From Acinetobacter lwoffii (GTDB taxonomy: Bacteria; Pseudomonadota; Gammaproteobacteria; Pseudomonadales; Moraxellaceae): 64,000 bases of DNA. The translations under genes and the position numbers were made by a program. Shown one piece after another: positions 26,530-36,321 of this stretch; the first letter of the stretch is position 1, and the number at the start of each line of letters is the position of its first letter. The notes under the pieces were generated by a model. It saw nothing but the letters and a program-made list of their open reading frames with translations, made no database searches and had not been told where the DNA came from. The DNA lies in NCBI RefSeq assembly GCF_022967985.1, contig NZ_JALJVC010000003.1, positions 106,994 through 170,993 on the forward strand, written 5' to 3'.

Positions 26530-27795
26530 TTATTGGCGAATCTGACCATCACCAAAGACAATCCATTTCTGCGAAGTCAGGCCTTCAAGTCCGACTGGGC
26601 CACGAGCATGGATTTTATCGGTCGAAATCCCGATTTCTGCGCCTAAGCCATATTCAAAACCATCTGCAAAACGAGTAGAGGCATTGATCATGACCGAACT
26701 TGAATCTACACCTGCCAGAAATTCACGTGCCAGACTGTAGTTTTCCGTAATGATGGAATCGGTATGATGCGAGCCATATTTGTTGATGTGCTCAATGGCT
26801 TCTTCTATACCAGAAACAACTTTGATCGCCAGAATCGGACCCAGATACTCGGTATACCAGTCTTCTTCAGTGGCCGTAATAACTGCATCTCCAAGAATAC
26901 GCTGGGTTTCCCGGCAACCACGCAGTTCAACTTTTTTCTCTTGGTAAAGCTCTGCGATGCGTGGCAAGAATTCTTCAGCGACTTTTTCATCGACCAGCAG
27001 GGTTTCCATGGCATTACATACACCATAGCGATGGGTTTTGGCATTGAGCGCAATAGGCAATGCTTTCAACAAATCTGCTTGAGCTTCCACATACACATGA
27101 CAGTTGCCATCTAAATGTTTAATGACCGGTACGCGTGCTTCCTCGGTAATTCGTTCGATTAGGCTCTTGCCGCCACGAGGCACAATCACATCCACATATT
27201 CGGTCATGGTAATCAACTGGCCCACTGCAGCGCGGTCAGTCGTATTCACGACCTGTACGGCAGCCTCAGGCAAGCCTGCGACTTTCAGGCCATGCTGAAT
27301 CGCGACTGCAATTGCCTGATTCGATTCCAGAGCTTCTGAGCCGCCCCGTAAAATAATGGCATTGCCTGATTTGAGCGCGAGTGATGCCGCCTCCAACGTG
27401 ACGTTAGGACGTGACTCGTAGATCATGCCGACCACACCCAAAGGCACACGCATCTTGCCCAGTTGAATCCCGGATGGGCGATAAGCCATATCACTAATTT
27501 CACCAATCGGATCTTTCAGGCCAATGACATCTTTCAGGCCCTGTAACATACCTTTAAAGCGCGCGGGGTTGAGTTCTAAGCGATCAAGCAGGGCAGGGTC
27601 CAGATTGTTATTATGCGCCTTAGTCATATCTTTCTGGTTAGCAACCAAAATAGCAGCTTGGCTATTTTCCAAAGCCGTATAAATAGCGGATAACGCATTA
27701 TTTTTAGTTTGGGTGGACGCGCGAGCCAAAATGCGAGACGCTTGGCGTGCCTGCTGTCCTACCGTTTGCATGTATTGTTCAATAGACTCTTGCAT
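26530..27795 (-). CDS. proA: Gamma-glutamyl phosphate reductase
   Basis: 421 residues from ATG at 27795. Second step of proline synthesis, reducing gamma-glutamyl phosphate to the semialdehyde with NADPH. Aldehyde-dehydrogenase fold with [18 protein letters not shown], catalytic Cys in [11 protein letters not shown], and L-G-A-E-I-G-I-S-T near the end. The frame is open to another ATG at 27861 (443 residues), but the extra 22 residues are not typical of ProA and none of the candidate starts has a strong ribosome-binding site, so the family-length start was chosen. Confidence 0.93.
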   Translation of the reverse strand: MQESIEQYMQTVGQQARQASRILARASTQTKNNALSAIYTALENSQAAILVANQKDMTKAHNNNLDPALLDRLELNPARFKGMLQGLKDVIGLKDPIGEISDMAYRPSGIQLGKMRVPLGVVGMIYESRPNVTLEAASLALKSGNAIILRGGSEALESNQAIAVAIQHGLKVAGLPEAAVQVVNTTDRAAVGQLITMTEYVDVIVPRGGKSLIERITEEARVPVIKHLDGNCHVYVEAQADLLKALPIALNAKTHRYGVCNAMETLLVDEKVAEEFLPRIAELYQEKKVELRGCRETQRILGDAVITATEEDWYTEYLGPILAIKVVSGIEEAIEHINKYGSHHTDSIITENYSLAREFLAGVDSSSVMINASTRFADGFEYGLGAEIGISTDKIHARGPVGLEGLTSQKWIVFGDGQIRQ

Positions 27796-28117
27796 AGCGG
27801 TTTGATCACTTAGAAATTTCATTTCGATATTAACAGCCTGCTGCTGCACAATGAAGCCCATCTATTAAAAATCATCCGTTTTCGCAGACTTCTAAACATT
27901 TTGAAATTGTTTTCTGTTTAAAAGTAGATAAGTGGTCACTGAAGCGGTTGCTTGTGAAAAGCAGCTCTGTATAGAATGAAACACGCGGCATTGATGTCAT
28001 TTATAATTATTAAAGAGCAGGATGCGTGTTCAGGCACACCGGAATGCGCCTGAAATATAAGATCTGTTAAGCATGACTTGCACAATAAAAATAAGGCAAG
28101 GACGGAGGAAAAGGAAT
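27796..28117. other. Divergent promoter region between proA and the hydrolase gene
   Basis: Contains an inverted repeat TTCAGGC (28029-28035) / GCCTGAA (28048-28054) in the probable leader of the downstream gene. No gene beyond possible N-terminal extensions of the two neighbours was seen. Confidence 0.45.
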
Positions 28118-29455
28118 ATGAATTCCATCATTCATATGGATGCCCATGTATTGGAACAACCTAGCCATAAGGGCTTTTTTGATCTTTATGATAAGCACAG
28201 TTTTAAGCAGCCGCCACGCACCACCTGGATGGATGGCTGGAAAATCGAATATATGGCGATCGCCCGTCCAGATACCTTACATTTAAGACCAATGGTGATT
28301 ATTGGGGGAGCTTTCCAGAATTTTAACTCCTACAAATATTGTGTAGAACAGCTTTTTGATGCAGGTCCCATCATTCTGATTGACCTACCGTCCATGGGGG
28401 CCAACCAGCAGATTAGTAATGTCGATACGGGGCTGTCTGCCGGAACACTGGAGCTTGAAGACCTTGCTGCGATGCTGGGGCGCTGGCTGGAACAGATGCA
28501 GCTGCCGCAAGTGGCAATTCTAGGCATGTCCTTGGGTTCAGTGGTGGCTTCCTGTTTGGCAGATCAGCGTCCTGAACTGGTCGATCGGATGATCCTGATG
28601 GGTGTGATGCAGAAAACCCGTAAAAGCTGGCGGATGCTGCTGGAAGAGTCTTTGCATCTAATGAAAGAACAGCGTATGGATGAATTTGGTCAGGCCGTCA
28701 TTTTGTACCTGGTGAATCATGCACGTTTAACAGAAACCCGGATGTCACCGACTGCAAAGCGTTTGTTCTTTAAACAGATGGCGGAATTTACGGCCACCGA
28801 ACAGGATCGTTATGATATCAATTGCAACCGTTTATTGCGTCTGACCAATGTGCCGATTCCACAGTGCAAAGTGCTGGTGGCATGTGGGCAATATGACAGT
28901 TTTACCTTGCCACATGAGAATGCCAATTTTGCCCTGCAATGTCCGAATATGCAGTATGTACAAATTGCAGGCGCCGATCATGTACCGCAGTTACAACGTC
29001 GTAAAGAAACCATGCATCTGTTTGCAACCTTCTTACGTGATGAACCGGTCGATCAGTTGCCGGGAATTATTCCGTTTAGCCCTGAGCAGATACAGCAGCT
29101 TGAACGTCGCGGTGAAGAGCGGATTCAGGTGCAAGATTCACAGCGTTTCCTCAGTCATCGTCATTCTGATCTCATTTTAAAAGCAGAGATCGTGGACATG
29201 AATTTCTTTGGGGTATTGCTGGAGTTAGATGTAGAACAGGCAGTATGCGCAACAGCTTATCCACGTGATCTGGCCTTGCATCTGGAAGATGAAGTTGGGG
29301 AATTTCAGATTGAGTGCCTGATCTTTGAACAGGATGATACTCAGCTGCGTGCTTTATTCAAACATGGCAGTTTTGAAGTCGCAGAACGCTTATTACGCTT
29401 TGTACAAATGCAAAAAGTACTGTCACAAACTGAAGTATTTGATGCAGCAATTTAA
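28118..29455 (+). CDS. Alpha/beta-hydrolase with C-terminal PilZ-like domain
   Basis: 445 residues from ATG at 28118, preceded by GGAGG at 9 nt; the frame also extends 15 codons upstream without a ribosome-binding site. Residues ~55-310 are an alpha/beta-hydrolase: I-I-G-G-A-F, L-I-D-L-P-S-M-G, nucleophile elbow G-M-S-L-G-S, and a G-A-D-H-V-P catalytic His segment. Layout resembles the RhlA group. The last ~100 residues (R-R-G-E-E-R-I, then D-M-N-F-F-G-V-L-L-E-L) look like a degenerate PilZ domain, which in its intact form binds cyclic di-GMP. Substrate unknown. Confidence 0.72.
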   Translation: MNSIIHMDAHVLEQPSHKGFFDLYDKHSFKQPPRTTWMDGWKIEYMAIARPDTLHLRPMVIIGGAFQNFNSYKYCVEQLFDAGPIILIDLPSMGANQQISNVDTGLSAGTLELEDLAAMLGRWLEQMQLPQVAILGMSLGSVVASCLADQRPELVDRMILMGVMQKTRKSWRMLLEESLHLMKEQRMDEFGQAVILYLVNHARLTETRMSPTAKRLFFKQMAEFTATEQDRYDINCNRLLRLTNVPIPQCKVLVACGQYDSFTLPHENANFALQCPNMQYVQIAGADHVPQLQRRKETMHLFATFLRDEPVDQLPGIIPFSPEQIQQLERRGEERIQVQDSQRFLSHRHSDLILKAEIVDMNFFGVLLELDVEQAVCATAYPRDLALHLEDEVGEFQIECLIFEQDDTQLRALFKHGSFEVAERLLRFVQMQKVLSQTEVFDAAI

Positions 29456-29471
29456 AAAACAGCAGCATTAA

Positions 29472-29500
29472 AAAACAGCGTACTTAAACGCTGTTTTTTT
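29472..29500. terminator. Bidirectional terminator between convergent genes
   Basis: AAACAGCGT and ACGCTGTTT around ACTTA-A, flanked by A and T runs. The stem overlaps the stop of the minus-strand methyltransferase gene. Confidence 0.78.
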
Positions 29501-30347
29501 TCACGGCATGAATCATCCAGACCAGATCACCTAAATGTTCATCCTGTTCATGAGTCGGGTTTGGCTGATGAGGCTCGGCAAAATAACGTTGTGGTTGTTG
29601 TACCTCAACCTGGTCAAATCCTGCATCTTGAAAAAAGTGCTGTAGTTCTTGAGGGGATTTAAAATGAAAGGTAAACGCACTGCGAGACATGAATTTAAGC
29701 AGACGGCTACTGCTCCAGATAAAGTTCGCTAGTTTATTTTTCACCGGTTCGGGGTAAATATCGCTGAGATAGTGAACTGCCTGGAAATACTGCGCATTTT
29801 CTGTAATACCCTGCATCAGAATGCGTAACATCTGCTGATCAAAATAATTAATCAGTCCTTCACTAATGACCACTAAGGGCTGGTTGCGGTCAAACATCTG
29901 AAAAATACAGTCCAGTTCTTCACTAAAAATATCGGCAGTCAGGACTTCAGGTGCATGCTGATCAATTTGCTGTAAAGCCTGCGTCTTGATCTTGGCCATA
30001 TCAGGCAAATCCAGTTCACGATAATTAATCTCTGGAAATTTCTGTCTGAAATTCCAGCTGCGGGGAGATAGTCCGCAGGCAATTTCAAGAACCTGAAGTT
30101 GTGGATGTTGCTCAATTAGTTGACACAAATGCTCATCAATCATTTGATGACGCTGCTTAAGTGTCGTACGCATGCTACCGCCGACATGGCGTTCTGCCCA
30201 GGATTCAAGTGGGTGAAGCAGTTTGGCCAGAATTTTACCTTTAGTGGTCGCAAAGGCTGGATGCGAGATCCCCATTTGATACCAGATATAGCCGGTATAG
30301 TGCGCAGTAAATGAAATATGGCGATGTTGTGAAAGTGTTTCTGTCAT
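29484..30347 (-). CDS. Class I SAM methyltransferase, leucine carboxyl methyltransferase-like
   Basis: 287 residues. Motif I V-L-E-I-A-C-G-L-S-P-R at ~85-95, the acidic E-L-D-L-P at ~110-114, and V-I-S-E-G-L-I-N-Y-F-D at ~159-169, an arrangement common in the LCMT/YktD-like bacterial families. Methyl acceptor unknown; the bacterial members act on small molecules or polyketides in a few studied cases. Convergent with the hydrolase gene and separated from nagZ by a terminator. Confidence 0.75.
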   Translation of the reverse strand: MTETLSQHRHISFTAHYTGYIWYQMGISHPAFATTKGKILAKLLHPLESWAERHVGGSMRTTLKQRHQMIDEHLCQLIEQHPQLQVLEIACGLSPRSWNFRQKFPEINYRELDLPDMAKIKTQALQQIDQHAPEVLTADIFSEELDCIFQMFDRNQPLVVISEGLINYFDQQMLRILMQGITENAQYFQAVHYLSDIYPEPVKNKLANFIWSSSRLLKFMSRSAFTFHFKSPQELQHFFQDAGFDQVEVQQPQRYFAEPHQPNPTHEQDEHLGDLVWMIHAVKKNSV

Positions 30348-30415
30348 ATCGTTCTTACCTTATTGTTATTTTTAAATTGATTAAATAATTGTGTAACCTT
30401 TTCATTACTATAATT

Positions 30416-30448
30416 AAAAAGGAACACTTTGTCGTGTTCCTTTTTTTT
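30416..30448 (-). terminator. Terminator after nagZ
   Basis: GGAACAC and GTGTTCC around TTTGTC, with five A before and eight T after, so it can act on either strand; nagZ is the only gene ending here. Confidence 0.85.
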
Positions 30449-30470
30449 GTGTTGACTGGATTAAAAAGCT

Positions 30471-31493
30471 TTAGCTCATCTGCTGTTTGAACGCCACTAT
30501 TTCATCACGGATATTGCGCCATGCTTCTCCCAGATCAAGCTCTGACCCAATCTGGATGTTCGGGATGTTGCCGCGCATACGTTCCAGACGTTGCTGGTTC
30601 GGAAGGGGCAGATCAACAATCCCTTCCAGTGCAATACATTGTGCTGCACGATCATTGCAGACTAGCCCCATATCACAACCCGCTTTGAGTGCGGCCTGAA
30701 TTCGGGCATCGGCACCGCCTGCGACACAGGCGGCCTGCATGCTTAAATCATCTGAGAACAGGACACCGTCAAAACCAAGCTCCTGACGTAAAACTTTCTG
30801 AATCCAGAATTCAGAGAATCCGGCTGGATTGGGATCCACCTGGCTATAGATGACATGAGCCGGCATTAAAGCATCCAGCTGTGGTTGTAACTGGATAAAT
30901 GTTTGCATGTCTTTTTGCTGGATCTCTGCATAGGAGCGCGTATCAATTGCTGCAGCAACATGCGAGTCCGCTTTGACCGAGCCATGACCGGGGAAATGTT
31001 TACCAGTTGAAGCCATACCGGCACGTTTCATACCTTTTAGAAATGCACTGGCGAGTGGAATAATGTCCTGGATATTTTGGGCAAAGCTACGATCACCGAT
31101 TACATCACTGATGTCATTCAAGTCCAGTACCGGTGCAAAGCTGAAATCAATTCCAACAGCCAGCACTTCAGTCGCCATCAGCCAACCGCATTTTTCAGCC
31201 AGTTCAAGGGCACGTTGTGGATCGCTCGTATAAAGTTCGCCAAATTTACCCATGGCAGGCAGCAGGGTAAAGCCTTGTCTTAAACGCTGTACACGACCGC
31301 CTTCCTGATCGACCGCAATTAAAATATCAGAACGCACCTGACGCATATGATCGGTCAAAGCACGGACTTGCGCCGGAGATTCGATATTGCGACCAAATAA
31401 AATCACTCCACCGACTTGCGGCGCACTTAATAGTTCAATATCTTCTTGAGTGAGGGTTGTGCCTGCGATGTCGAGCATCAATGCGCCAATCAT
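30471..31493 (-). CDS. nagZ: Beta-N-acetylhexosaminidase NagZ
   Basis: 340 residues, glycoside hydrolase family 3. V-D-Q-E-G-G-R-V-Q-R-L (~61-71), the substrate-distorting loop K-H-F-P-G-H-G-S-V-K-A-D-S-H (~164-177) with the acid/base His-Asp, and the nucleophile Asp in F-S-D-D-L-S-M (~246-252). It trims GlcNAc from anhydromuropeptides in the cytosol, feeding wall recycling; in other bacteria its product induces AmpC beta-lactamase. Confidence 0.95.
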   Translation of the reverse strand: MIGALMLDIAGTTLTQEDIELLSAPQVGGVILFGRNIESPAQVRALTDHMRQVRSDILIAVDQEGGRVQRLRQGFTLLPAMGKFGELYTSDPQRALELAEKCGWLMATEVLAVGIDFSFAPVLDLNDISDVIGDRSFAQNIQDIIPLASAFLKGMKRAGMASTGKHFPGHGSVKADSHVAAAIDTRSYAEIQQKDMQTFIQLQPQLDALMPAHVIYSQVDPNPAGFSEFWIQKVLRQELGFDGVLFSDDLSMQAACVAGGADARIQAALKAGCDMGLVCNDRAAQCIALEGIVDLPLPNQQRLERMRGNIPNIQIGSELDLGEAWRNIRDEIVAFKQQMS

Positions 31494-31693
31494 ATGCGGA
31501 ATCCGTTTTAGAGTTTTTCGGAGAAAACAATACCTGAATTCTGCAATGATTTGCTACACTTTCTCAGCACAGAATATGATAAAACTACACGACATAAACA
31601 TATTAAGTTGTTTAAGATGCTGAATACGTTAAATTCTGGTCGAAAAGCAACACGGTCACATTGGTCTCTAGGCCAAGGAAGTACGAATTATTT

Positions 31694-33880
31694 ATGAAAT
31701 TTCAAACTATAGCTTGCGCAGTTGCGATTGCGACAGGTGGATTCTTTTTTACCCATGTAGTGAATGATGCGATTGCGGCCAATAGTAATGAAGTGGTCAG
31801 TAAAGCAATTCAGCCATCTCAAGAGCAGGCGCTGGTGTCACGTCAGCTGGCAACCCTGGTTGACCGTCAGCATTATTTAAATATGCGTCTGGATGCCCAG
31901 ACTTCGCAGCGTATTTTTGATTTCTATATTGATAGTCTTGATCCGGAACACAGTCTGTTTCTGGCCCCAGAAGTTGAAAACTATAAGAAACGCTATGGTG
32001 CCAATTTTGGTGCCAATCTGAAAGCCGGCAATTTGTCTGGCCCTTATGAAATGCATGCGCAATATCAACAGCGCTTGCACCAGTTCTACACCTATATGTT
32101 GAATGAGCTGAAAAAACCGCAGAATTTGAATCAGCCAAATGTTTATATCGAAACGGATCGTGAGAAAGCGCCATTCTTTAAAACTGAGGCTGAACAGCGT
32201 GCGCACTGGTCAAAAATGCTAGTGTCTCAGCTGATCAATCTGACCATCAGTAAAGAAGAGGAATTGGCCAAGCAGAAAGCGCTGAAAGCCAATCCGGAAT
32301 TGGCCAATGGACAAGACCTGACTGGTCCTGAAGATCTAACGCCTGCGCAAACCTTGACCAAGCGTTATACCCGTCAACTGGAACGTCTCAGCCGCGTCAA
32401 AAGTGATGATGTGCTCGACAAGACACTGAACGCGATGATGCTGACTTATGATCCCCACAGTAATTACTTCCCGCCTGTGGATGCGATGGAGCTGAATCGT
32501 CAGACCACTTTACAGCTGGAAGGCGTCGGCGTATCGATTCGTCCGGAGCGTGGCAATGAAGATTATACCAAGATTGAAACCATCGTTGAAGGTGGTCCGG
32601 CCAGCAAATCCGGTCAAGTTAAATCAGGTGATCGTATCATTGGTGTAGCCCAAGACGGCGAGCAAATGGTCGATGTCATTGGCTGGCCAAGTAATGAAAT
32701 TGTCGGTCTGATTCGTGGTAAACGTGGCACGAAAGTCACTCTACGCTTGCTCGGTGCGGGTGCTGCCATGGGGCAGGCACGTAATGTGACCATTACCCGT
32801 GACGTGATTCAGGAAGAAGATGCCGGTGTGCGTACACGTGTGGTCGACATTCAACGCGATGGCAAGAAATATCAATATGGTGTGATCGAAATTCCATCGT
32901 TCTACCTGAACTATCGCGCACGCCGTGCTGGTACCGATTATCGCTCGGTATCTGAAGATACCAACAAGGCCTTGAAAGAGCTGGCAGCGAAGAATGTTGC
33001 TGGGATTATTATCGATTTACGGAATAACCCAGGTGGTTCACTGGAAGAAGTGGCACGTATGTTGGGGCAGGTGATCAAGTCTGGCCCAGTGGTGCAGATC
33101 CGTGATGGCAATGGTAATGTCAGCGTCTTTGAAGATGATGATGGCGGTGCACAAACTTATGCAGGTCCATTGGCAGTGATGGTGAATCTGGCCTCTGCAT
33201 CGGCCAGTGAAATTTACTCTGCTGCGATTCAGGATTATGAACGCGGGATTGTGATTGGCAGTACCACCACAGGTAAAGGTACAGCACAAGTACAACTGGA
33301 TAGTCTGGCGCATGGTCAGGCGACATTGACGCAGCGTAAATTCTACCGTGTGACCGGTGGCAGTACCCAGAATAAAGGGGTCGTTCCAGACATTAAACTG
33401 GTCGATATTTATAACGAAGAGTTTGGTGAGCGTAAGGCTAAAAATGCCTTGCAGTGGGATACCATTCCAACGGCACCATTTAAACGTGAAGGGGCTGTAC
33501 AGAAATACGTCCCTGAATTGGCCAAACTTTCTCAGCAACGGGTCACACTGGATTCTCAGTTCAAGTATTTAGAACAGCGTAAAGCCGTGATGAAGAAAGC
33601 CGAAGAAGAGAAACGTCAGGTACTGGACTTGCAACAGCGTAAAGCTGAGTTGATTGCCATGGAGCAAAAAACGCTGGACGCAGAAAACACTCGTCGAGCT
33701 GCAACAGGTCTGAAACCTTATCCAAACTGGGAAAGTTATCAGGCTTCACTGGATGCCTTGATTGAAACACGTGCCAAGATGAAGGCCAAAGAACGTCCGG
33801 CTCTGCCTGAAGAAGAAGCGTTTGTGATTGAAGCGGCAAATGTGTTACTGGACTATGCCAAATTACAGGCAAAACCCTAA
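31694..33880 (+). CDS. prc: Tail-specific (C-terminal processing) periplasmic protease
   Basis: 728 residues from ATG at 31694; the open frame starts at a TTG 33 bp upstream, but the ATG directly begins the signal sequence (M-K-F-Q-T-I-A-C-A-V-A-I-A-T-G-G-F-F-F). PDZ domain ~240-325 (G-V-G-V-S-I-R-P, G-G-P-A-S-K-S-G, G-D-R-I-I-G-V), then the S41 protease core with I-I-I-D-L-R-N-N-P-G-G-S, Ser in A-S-A-S-E-I-Y-S, and Lys in T-T-G-K-G-T-A-Q, the Ser-Lys dyad. Family members trim periplasmic proteins and regulate murein hydrolases. Confidence 0.95.
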   Translation: MKFQTIACAVAIATGGFFFTHVVNDAIAANSNEVVSKAIQPSQEQALVSRQLATLVDRQHYLNMRLDAQTSQRIFDFYIDSLDPEHSLFLAPEVENYKKRYGANFGANLKAGNLSGPYEMHAQYQQRLHQFYTYMLNELKKPQNLNQPNVYIETDREKAPFFKTEAEQRAHWSKMLVSQLINLTISKEEELAKQKALKANPELANGQDLTGPEDLTPAQTLTKRYTRQLERLSRVKSDDVLDKTLNAMMLTYDPHSNYFPPVDAMELNRQTTLQLEGVGVSIRPERGNEDYTKIETIVEGGPASKSGQVKSGDRIIGVAQDGEQMVDVIGWPSNEIVGLIRGKRGTKVTLRLLGAGAAMGQARNVTITRDVIQEEDAGVRTRVVDIQRDGKKYQYGVIEIPSFYLNYRARRAGTDYRSVSEDTNKALKELAAKNVAGIIIDLRNNPGGSLEEVARMLGQVIKSGPVVQIRDGNGNVSVFEDDDGGAQTYAGPLAVMVNLASASASEIYSAAIQDYERGIVIGSTTTGKGTAQVQLDSLAHGQATLTQRKFYRVTGGSTQNKGVVPDIKLVDIYNEEFGERKAKNALQWDTIPTAPFKREGAVQKYVPELAKLSQQRVTLDSQFKYLEQRKAVMKKAEEEKRQVLDLQQRKAELIAMEQKTLDAENTRRAATGLKPYPNWESYQASLDALIETRAKMKAKERPALPEEEAFVIEAANVLLDYAKLQAKP

Positions 33881-33904
33881 GTTTTAGCCTCATTGATCGT
33901 TGAT

Positions 33905-33938
33905 AAAAATAGCCTGTTTCGACAGGCTATTTTTTTAT
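33905..33938 (+). terminator. Rho-independent terminator after prc
   Basis: AAAAATAGCCTGT and ACAGGCTATTTTT form a perfect 13-bp stem around TTCG, followed by T. The further 375 bp to the next gene are AT-rich; I saw no gene there. Confidence 0.9.
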
Positions 33939-34315
33939 TTTGCAAATCTGCATAAAAATCCAAATAAAATTTTGCTATGAAGTGCCATCTGTCTAAATAA
34001 AAAGAAAAAAATTGTGATGGTGATCGAATAAATGAGCTAAAAAAATGAAGCTAAATATTTGCTTAAATTTGAAACACTTCTAATATATAAGTTGTATTTT
34101 ATTTTTCTGTTGAGTTTTATTTTTGGGGCAATTCTCAACTTCAAAAGAAAGAAATATAAATTCTAAATTTTAGTTAAGACTGATGTTGTTGCAGACCAAT
34201 TGGCTTGCATGGATAGTCAGTCTTGAGATTTTACTGAGTTCAAATTTGATCGGGTGAAAATGGAAATATCAGTGCAGAGCATAATAAAAATGATCACCGA
34301 TGGGGAACATTTTTT

Positions 34316-36178
34316 ATGATTGATATTCAGCATGATATTGGTCTGTTCATCGGGTCCATTCTTTCTGCATTGGTTGCTTGCTATCTCATCGCACGGATTA
34401 AAAAATTTGCTTCAGGCGCTTTACAGCTAAACTTTAAAACCTTCAATTTAATGCTAACCGCCATGCTATTGGGCCTATTCATATGGTTGATCCATTTTAT
34501 TGGGCTGACAGCAAGTTTTGTGCTGAATAAATATGAGATGGATTTGGGCCTGATGCTCCTGTCTGTTCTGGTGATATGCACTGCATCTATGTTTATCCTC
34601 TGGTTAAGTACCAGAAGTACCAGAAGTACCTGGTCATTTTTCCGGTCAGTTCTCGTATTAGGTGTGATCGCACTCAGCATCTTTGGCATGCACTCTATTA
34701 GCATGATGTCATTCAATTTTACTGCCGCCCATATGCAACAGTCACCGGAATTAGTTCAGGCACATGATCAGCTATTTCTGGCCATGATACTGATGAGTGG
34801 ATTGCTGCTGGTAACGCTGATTTGTATCATCGTGTCCGAACTGCGTGTGGGATTACGCAACCGTCAGCTTGCATGGGCCAATCAACAAATTGAAAATCAG
34901 ACCATTCAGGACAATCTGACCAAATTACCTAACCGTTTGTATCTGGCTGAATATGCAAATCTGCTGTTTTCAGGTCAGTCCGAACAGCAGCATGAAATTG
35001 CTTTATTATATATCGATCTGGATCGTTTTAAAGCAGTCAATGATGTGTTTGGCCATCTGGTCGGTGATCAGTTGCTGATTCAATTGACCACGCGGATTCA
35101 TCTGTTATTAGGCCATCATTCCAAGCTGCTCAGAATTGGTGGGGATGAATTTCTGCTGGTACTGGAAAACACATCTGTCGCCAAAGCTGCAAAAATGTCA
35201 GAACAGATTCTTGAACTGATTCAGGAAAGTTTCCTGATTGAAGGCAAGAGTATTCATATCTCGGGCAGTATTGGCATTGCCATGTATCCGGAACACGGCA
35301 AGAATTTACAGGATCTGCTGGTCAATGCTGATGCCGCCATGCTGAGTTCCAAGTATCAGGGGCGCAATACCTATTCAGTCTTTAATTATTCTACCGACCA
35401 GGATGAAAGCAAGAGCCAGAGTACCCTGATTAATGACCTATATAAAGCCGTGGAAGAGCAGCAGTTTGTGCTGTTTTATCAGCCCAAGTTTCGGACCAAA
35501 GACCGTAGCTTGTGTGGGGTAGAGGCATTAATTCGCTGGAACCATCCCCAGTTTGGTTTGCTCGGCCCGAATCTGTTTATCAATGCGGCTGAAAAAACCG
35601 GACTGATTATTCAAATGGGCTATTGTGCATTGGAGCTGGCCTGTCAGCAGATTCAAAAATGGCAACAGACACATACTGAATTTTTCCCTATCGCGGTCAA
35701 TTTGTCTGCAGTACAATTTGAGCATAAGCATTTGTTTAGTACTTTAGAAAAGTTATTTGCACAATATAAAATCAGTCCTCAGCATTTAATGATCGAGATT
35801 ACTGAATCGACTGCCATGCATCATATTGATGTGAGTATGCGCAGCTTTAAGCGCTTAAGACAAATGGGCATCCGTCTAGCCATTGATGATTTTGGTACAG
35901 GGCATTCCAGTTTTCTCTATTTAAAGAATTTCGCCGTAGATGAGTTAAAAATTGACCGGGAATTTATCAAAAATCTGGCAGTCGGCTCCAAAGAGGAAAT
36001 GATTCTGGAAAGCATTATTCAGCTGGCCATAAAACTGGGCTTGGTGGTGACCGCCGAAGGTGTTGAAACAGAAGCGCAAGCAGAAATTTTAACCCGGCTC
36101 GGTTGTGAACAGTTACAAGGCTTTTTGCTGGGCTTGCCGGTAGATGAACAACGACTAGAAAACTTACAATTCCGTTAA
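34316..36178 (+). CDS. Membrane GGDEF-EAL protein with a degenerate MHYT-type sensor
   Basis: 620 residues. About 180 residues of N-terminal membrane segments contain L-I-H-F-I-G-L (His60) and G-M-H-S-I-S-M (Met125-His126), which look like worn copies of the MHYT metal-binding motif. GGDEF is intact at 275-279, and EAL at 403-405 (V-E-A-L-I-R-W-N-H) comes with D-D-F-G-T-G, E-L-K-I-D-R and A-E-G-V-E-T downstream. Both synthesis and breakdown of cyclic di-GMP are therefore possible. A small in-frame repeat gives S-T-R-S-T-R-S-T at ~98-105. GGGGA precedes the ATG. Confidence 0.9.
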   Translation: MIDIQHDIGLFIGSILSALVACYLIARIKKFASGALQLNFKTFNLMLTAMLLGLFIWLIHFIGLTASFVLNKYEMDLGLMLLSVLVICTASMFILWLSTRSTRSTWSFFRSVLVLGVIALSIFGMHSISMMSFNFTAAHMQQSPELVQAHDQLFLAMILMSGLLLVTLICIIVSELRVGLRNRQLAWANQQIENQTIQDNLTKLPNRLYLAEYANLLFSGQSEQQHEIALLYIDLDRFKAVNDVFGHLVGDQLLIQLTTRIHLLLGHHSKLLRIGGDEFLLVLENTSVAKAAKMSEQILELIQESFLIEGKSIHISGSIGIAMYPEHGKNLQDLLVNADAAMLSSKYQGRNTYSVFNYSTDQDESKSQSTLINDLYKAVEEQQFVLFYQPKFRTKDRSLCGVEALIRWNHPQFGLLGPNLFINAAEKTGLIIQMGYCALELACQQIQKWQQTHTEFFPIAVNLSAVQFEHKHLFSTLEKLFAQYKISPQHLMIEITESTAMHHIDVSMRSFKRLRQMGIRLAIDDFGTGHSSFLYLKNFAVDELKIDREFIKNLAVGSKEEMILESIIQLAIKLGLVVTAEGVETEAQAEILTRLGCEQLQGFLLGLPVDEQRLENLQFR

Positions 36179-36321
36179 TAGCGCTCTAATTCATTGAGCG
36201 TCAGGATAGACAACATGGCTAACGGAACTCCACCCTGAAACTCTGCTACAATATCGCCAATTTTTTTCATATTGATCGAATTTGATCTCGAATGCTGTGC
36301 ATTGAGCAGTAGGTGTATTTC

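Noticed and set aside
33038..33538. 166-codon minus-strand ORF
   Set aside because: Antisense to the catalytic domain of prc, which is clearly the real gene.
34600..34635. Microsatellite-like repeat inside the GGDEF-EAL gene
   Set aside because: Only about two and a half copies of a 9-bp unit, in frame; too short to propose phase variation.
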